Part shown: positions 62,385 to 64,000 of the stretch, in pieces
How the letters are laid out: every line of letters starts with the position of its first letter
How positions within the stretch are numbered: position 1 is the stretch's first letter
Assembly (NCBI RefSeq): GCF_945873775.1
Contig: NZ_CAMCEC010000004.1
Coordinates: forward strand, 62,001-126,000
Source of the DNA: an uncultured Treponema sp.
GTDB lineage: Bacteria; Spirochaetota; Spirochaetia; Treponematales; Treponemataceae
Direction: 5' to 3'
Length of the DNA stretch: 64,000 bases
Notes under the pieces: model-generated
Databases searched by the model: none
What the model saw: the letters and a program-made list of their open reading frames with translations, nothing else
Told to the model about the DNA's origin: nothing
Position numbers and translations under genes: made by a program

Positions 62385-63299
62385 TTACATTCCAGTAAAC
62401 CTATACGGGGTTTCTTGGTATACGTAGTAGTTCAGCCAGTTTGAATAGAACAGATGCGCTGTGCTTCTCCATTTTGAAACAATCGGCTTGGAAGGATCGT
62501 TGTCTGTAAAATAATTTTCCGGCATTGCTGGATTTATTCCTTTTTTTAAATCGCGCTTGTATTCTTCTGCTAAAGTTTCAGGATCGTATTCCAAGTGGCC
62601 TGTCATAAAAATGCTTCTGTTGTCTTTGGACTTTGCAAGCGTAACTCCAGTTGTTTCTGAATATGCAAGCAGCGAAAGTTTTTCATTTGACGCAATATCT
62701 TCTGTGAGTATTTTTGTATAGCGTGAAGTTGGAACTGGAAAATAATCATCGAATCCGCGCATTAAAGGTTCTTTTGAATCTAAAAGTTTTGAGTAAAAAA
62801 TTCCTGAAAACTTTTTTTCAACAATGTGCTTGTCTATTCCGTGCAGATAATAAAGCCCTGCCATTGCGCCCCAGCAAATGTAAAGCGTGCAGAAAACATT
62901 TTTTTTTGCATAGTCCATTATTTTGCAAAGTTCATTCCAGTAGTCAACCTGCTCAAATGGAATCTGTTCTACCGGCGCGCCTGTTATAATCATTCCGTCA
63001 AACTTTCTGCTGAAAATTTCTTCCGATGACATATAGAATTTTTCCAGATGATTCTTGTCTGTATTTTTTGAAATATGCCCTTTCATCTGTACAAGCGAAA
63101 TGTCAATTTGAAGCGGAGTATTTGAAAGAAGCCTAAGAAGCTGAGTTTCTGTAACTTCCTTTGTCGGCATTAAATTTACAATTGCAATTTTTAGCGGACG
63201 TATATCTTGTGTGACGGCGCGCTCTTCTGTCATCACGAAAATATTTTCATTTTCAAGCGTGCTTCTTGCTGGAAGGTCGGAATCAATTCTTATAGGCAT
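62385..63299 (-). CDS. metA: Homoserine O-acetyltransferase, MetA type
   Basis: A 304-residue protein of the MetA fold. Catalytic Cys is C142 (YICWGAMAGLYY) and the His/Glu pair follows in GHLEYD (about 235-237). Residue 111 is Glu (GAPVEQ), which in characterised MetA proteins selects acetyl-CoA over succinyl-CoA, so the product is probably O-acetylhomoserine for methionine synthesis. The ATG at 63299 begins the family text PIRI; a TATAAT on the coding strand lies six bases upstream. Confidence 0.93.
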   Translation of the reverse strand: MPIRIDSDLPARSTLENENIFVMTEERAVTQDIRPLKIAIVNLMPTKEVTETQLLRLLSNTPLQIDISLVQMKGHISKNTDKNHLEKFYMSSEEIFSRKFDGMIITGAPVEQIPFEQVDYWNELCKIMDYAKKNVFCTLYICWGAMAGLYYLHGIDKHIVEKKFSGIFYSKLLDSKEPLMRGFDDYFPVPTSRYTKILTEDIASNEKLSLLAYSETTGVTLAKSKDNRSIFMTGHLEYDPETLAEEYKRDLKKGINPAMPENYFTDNDPSKPIVSKWRSTAHLFYSNWLNYYVYQETPYRFTGM

Positions 63300-63305
63300 G
63301 GACGC

Positions 63306-63338
63306 ATTATAGCAAGTTTTCATGTAATTTGCTATAAT
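63306..63338. promoter_or_regulatory. Divergent extended -10 promoters of metA and the esterase gene
   Basis: Minus strand TTGCTATAAT (-10 at 63311-63306) and plus strand TTGCTATAAT (-10 at 63333-63338), each with the TG of an extended -10, each 6-9 bases before its ATG. The whole intergenic region is only 48 bp, so the two genes share it and both mRNAs may be leaderless. Confidence 0.65.
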
Positions 63339-63347
63339 CTTCAAATT

Positions 63348-64000
63348 ATGGAAATCAAAGTTGACAGAAAAGCTGCGGTAAAAAAACTCAAGGCTTTGGT
63401 TTTGTCTCCAAAAAACGAAGTTGAGGCTTTTAGAAGCAAGCTGGAAAAAAAATTTAAAACTGATTTTATTCCGAACCATGTTGAGCGCGCTGAAAAAAAA
63501 ATCGGCGGCGTAAAATGCGATATTCTTGTTCCTGAGATTTTTGCTTCGAACCGGATTGTGATTTATGTTCATGGTGGTTCTTTTGTTGGTGGCTCACGGG
63601 ACAGCTGGAGAAGTTTTTGCTCAATTTTTGCAAATGCTGTTTCTGCAAAAGTTGTTGTGCCGGAATTCAGGCTTGCTCCGTCTTATCCTTTTCCTTCTTC
63701 AATTGAAGATGTTGAAAAAGTTTTCTGCGGAATTTTAGAAGAAGATGAATCTAAGGAAATTATTCTTGCGGCGGACGGAAGCGGTGCTAGCATTGCGTTG
63801 GGACTTATGCTTCGGACTGAAGAAAAAAAACGCAGTTTGGTTTCAAAAATTATTTTGATTTCTCCTTGGCTTGATCTTTCAACTGAAACTCTTTCAAATA
63901 AAAAAATCCGCGATGAAGTTTTGGGAAATGAAGATTTGCGTCATGCAGCTGATCTTTACACATATTCTTCCAATTTAAAAAATATTCAGGTTTCGCCTTT
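63348..64000 (+). CDS. Alpha/beta hydrolase, HSL-type esterase (3' end outside window)
   Basis: The frame is open from ATG 63348 to the window end (217 codons). It shows the oxyanion motif HGGSFVGGS (about 75-83) and a nucleophile region ADGSGASIA where the hormone-sensitive lipase family usually has GDSAGG, plus SPWLDLS. It would hydrolyse short-chain esters; the substitution of Ala-Asp-Gly-Ser-Gly is within family variation. No Shine-Dalgarno site is seen. Confidence 0.8.
   Translation, partial: MEIKVDRKAAVKKLKALVLSPKNEVEAFRSKLEKKFKTDFIPNHVERAEKKIGGVKCDILVPEIFASNRIVIYVHGGSFVGGSRDSWRSFCSIFANAVSAKVVVPEFRLAPSYPFPSSIEDVEKVFCGILEEDESKEIILAADGSGASIALGLMLRTEEKKRSLVSKIILISPWLDLSTETLSNKKIRDEVLGNEDLRHAADLYTYSSNLKNIQVSP

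Overview
The window looks like a chromosome segment of a host-associated Treponema (Spirochaetota). I base this on the overall gene style: about 40% G+C, phenylalanine/lysine-rich signal peptides, a spirochaete-type giant coiled-coil protein, a BspA-like leucine-rich lipoprotein, and TPR and outer-membrane proteins beside an ExbB/ExbD/TonB set. The species cannot be fixed from the sequence alone, and no tRNA or rRNA gene was seen.

Region 1 (1-12.4 kb) is core metabolism mixed with spirochaete-specific genes: thrC, hisH-hisF, pyk, queD, argC, small exported proteins, a lipoprotein, a von Willebrand A protein and a cupin-type regulator. Region 2 (12.5-31.3 kb) is a long plus-strand run. It holds a 1524-residue 2-hydroxyacyl-CoA dehydratase activase-like protein, then an envelope block (two exported proteins, a barrel-like outer-membrane protein, exbB, exbD, tonB), a HAD phosphatase and an 1811-residue coiled-coil protein closed by a strong terminator.

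Region 3 (31.3-46.7 kb) is an accessory island read entirely on the minus strand. It carries small cargo genes: GNAT acetyltransferases, Nudix, MarR with a PNPOx-fold protein, an ABC exporter with its AraC/GyrI regulator, a methyltransferase, SDR, flavodoxin-ferredoxin and a kinase. Several leaders contain hairpin elements ending at Shine-Dalgarno sites. The island ends with an orphan OadB-type sodium pump subunit behind what looks like a yybP-ykoY (Mn2+) riboswitch. Region 4 (46.9-58.7 kb) has a chemoreceptor, two copies of one promoter/operator, gene remnants, and an operon of four proteins (alpha/beta hydrolase, cupin, CMD, DUF362) that all carry signal peptides. Region 5 (58.7-64 kb) has 41-bp tandem palindromes, a broken BspA-like lipoprotein gene with a C9 tract, a MATE transporter, metA and the start of an esterase.

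The most interesting unexplained structures are: (a) a four-hairpin element in three copies with conserved loops and covarying stems, placed between a stop codon or leader and the next Shine-Dalgarno site; (b) two 41-bp-period arrays sharing a spacer but differing in palindrome core; (c) the riboswitch-OadB pairing; (d) two genes sharing a near-identical promoter/operator; (e) a recurrent arrangement in which the -10 box lies 6-10 nt before the start codon, suggesting leaderless mRNAs.
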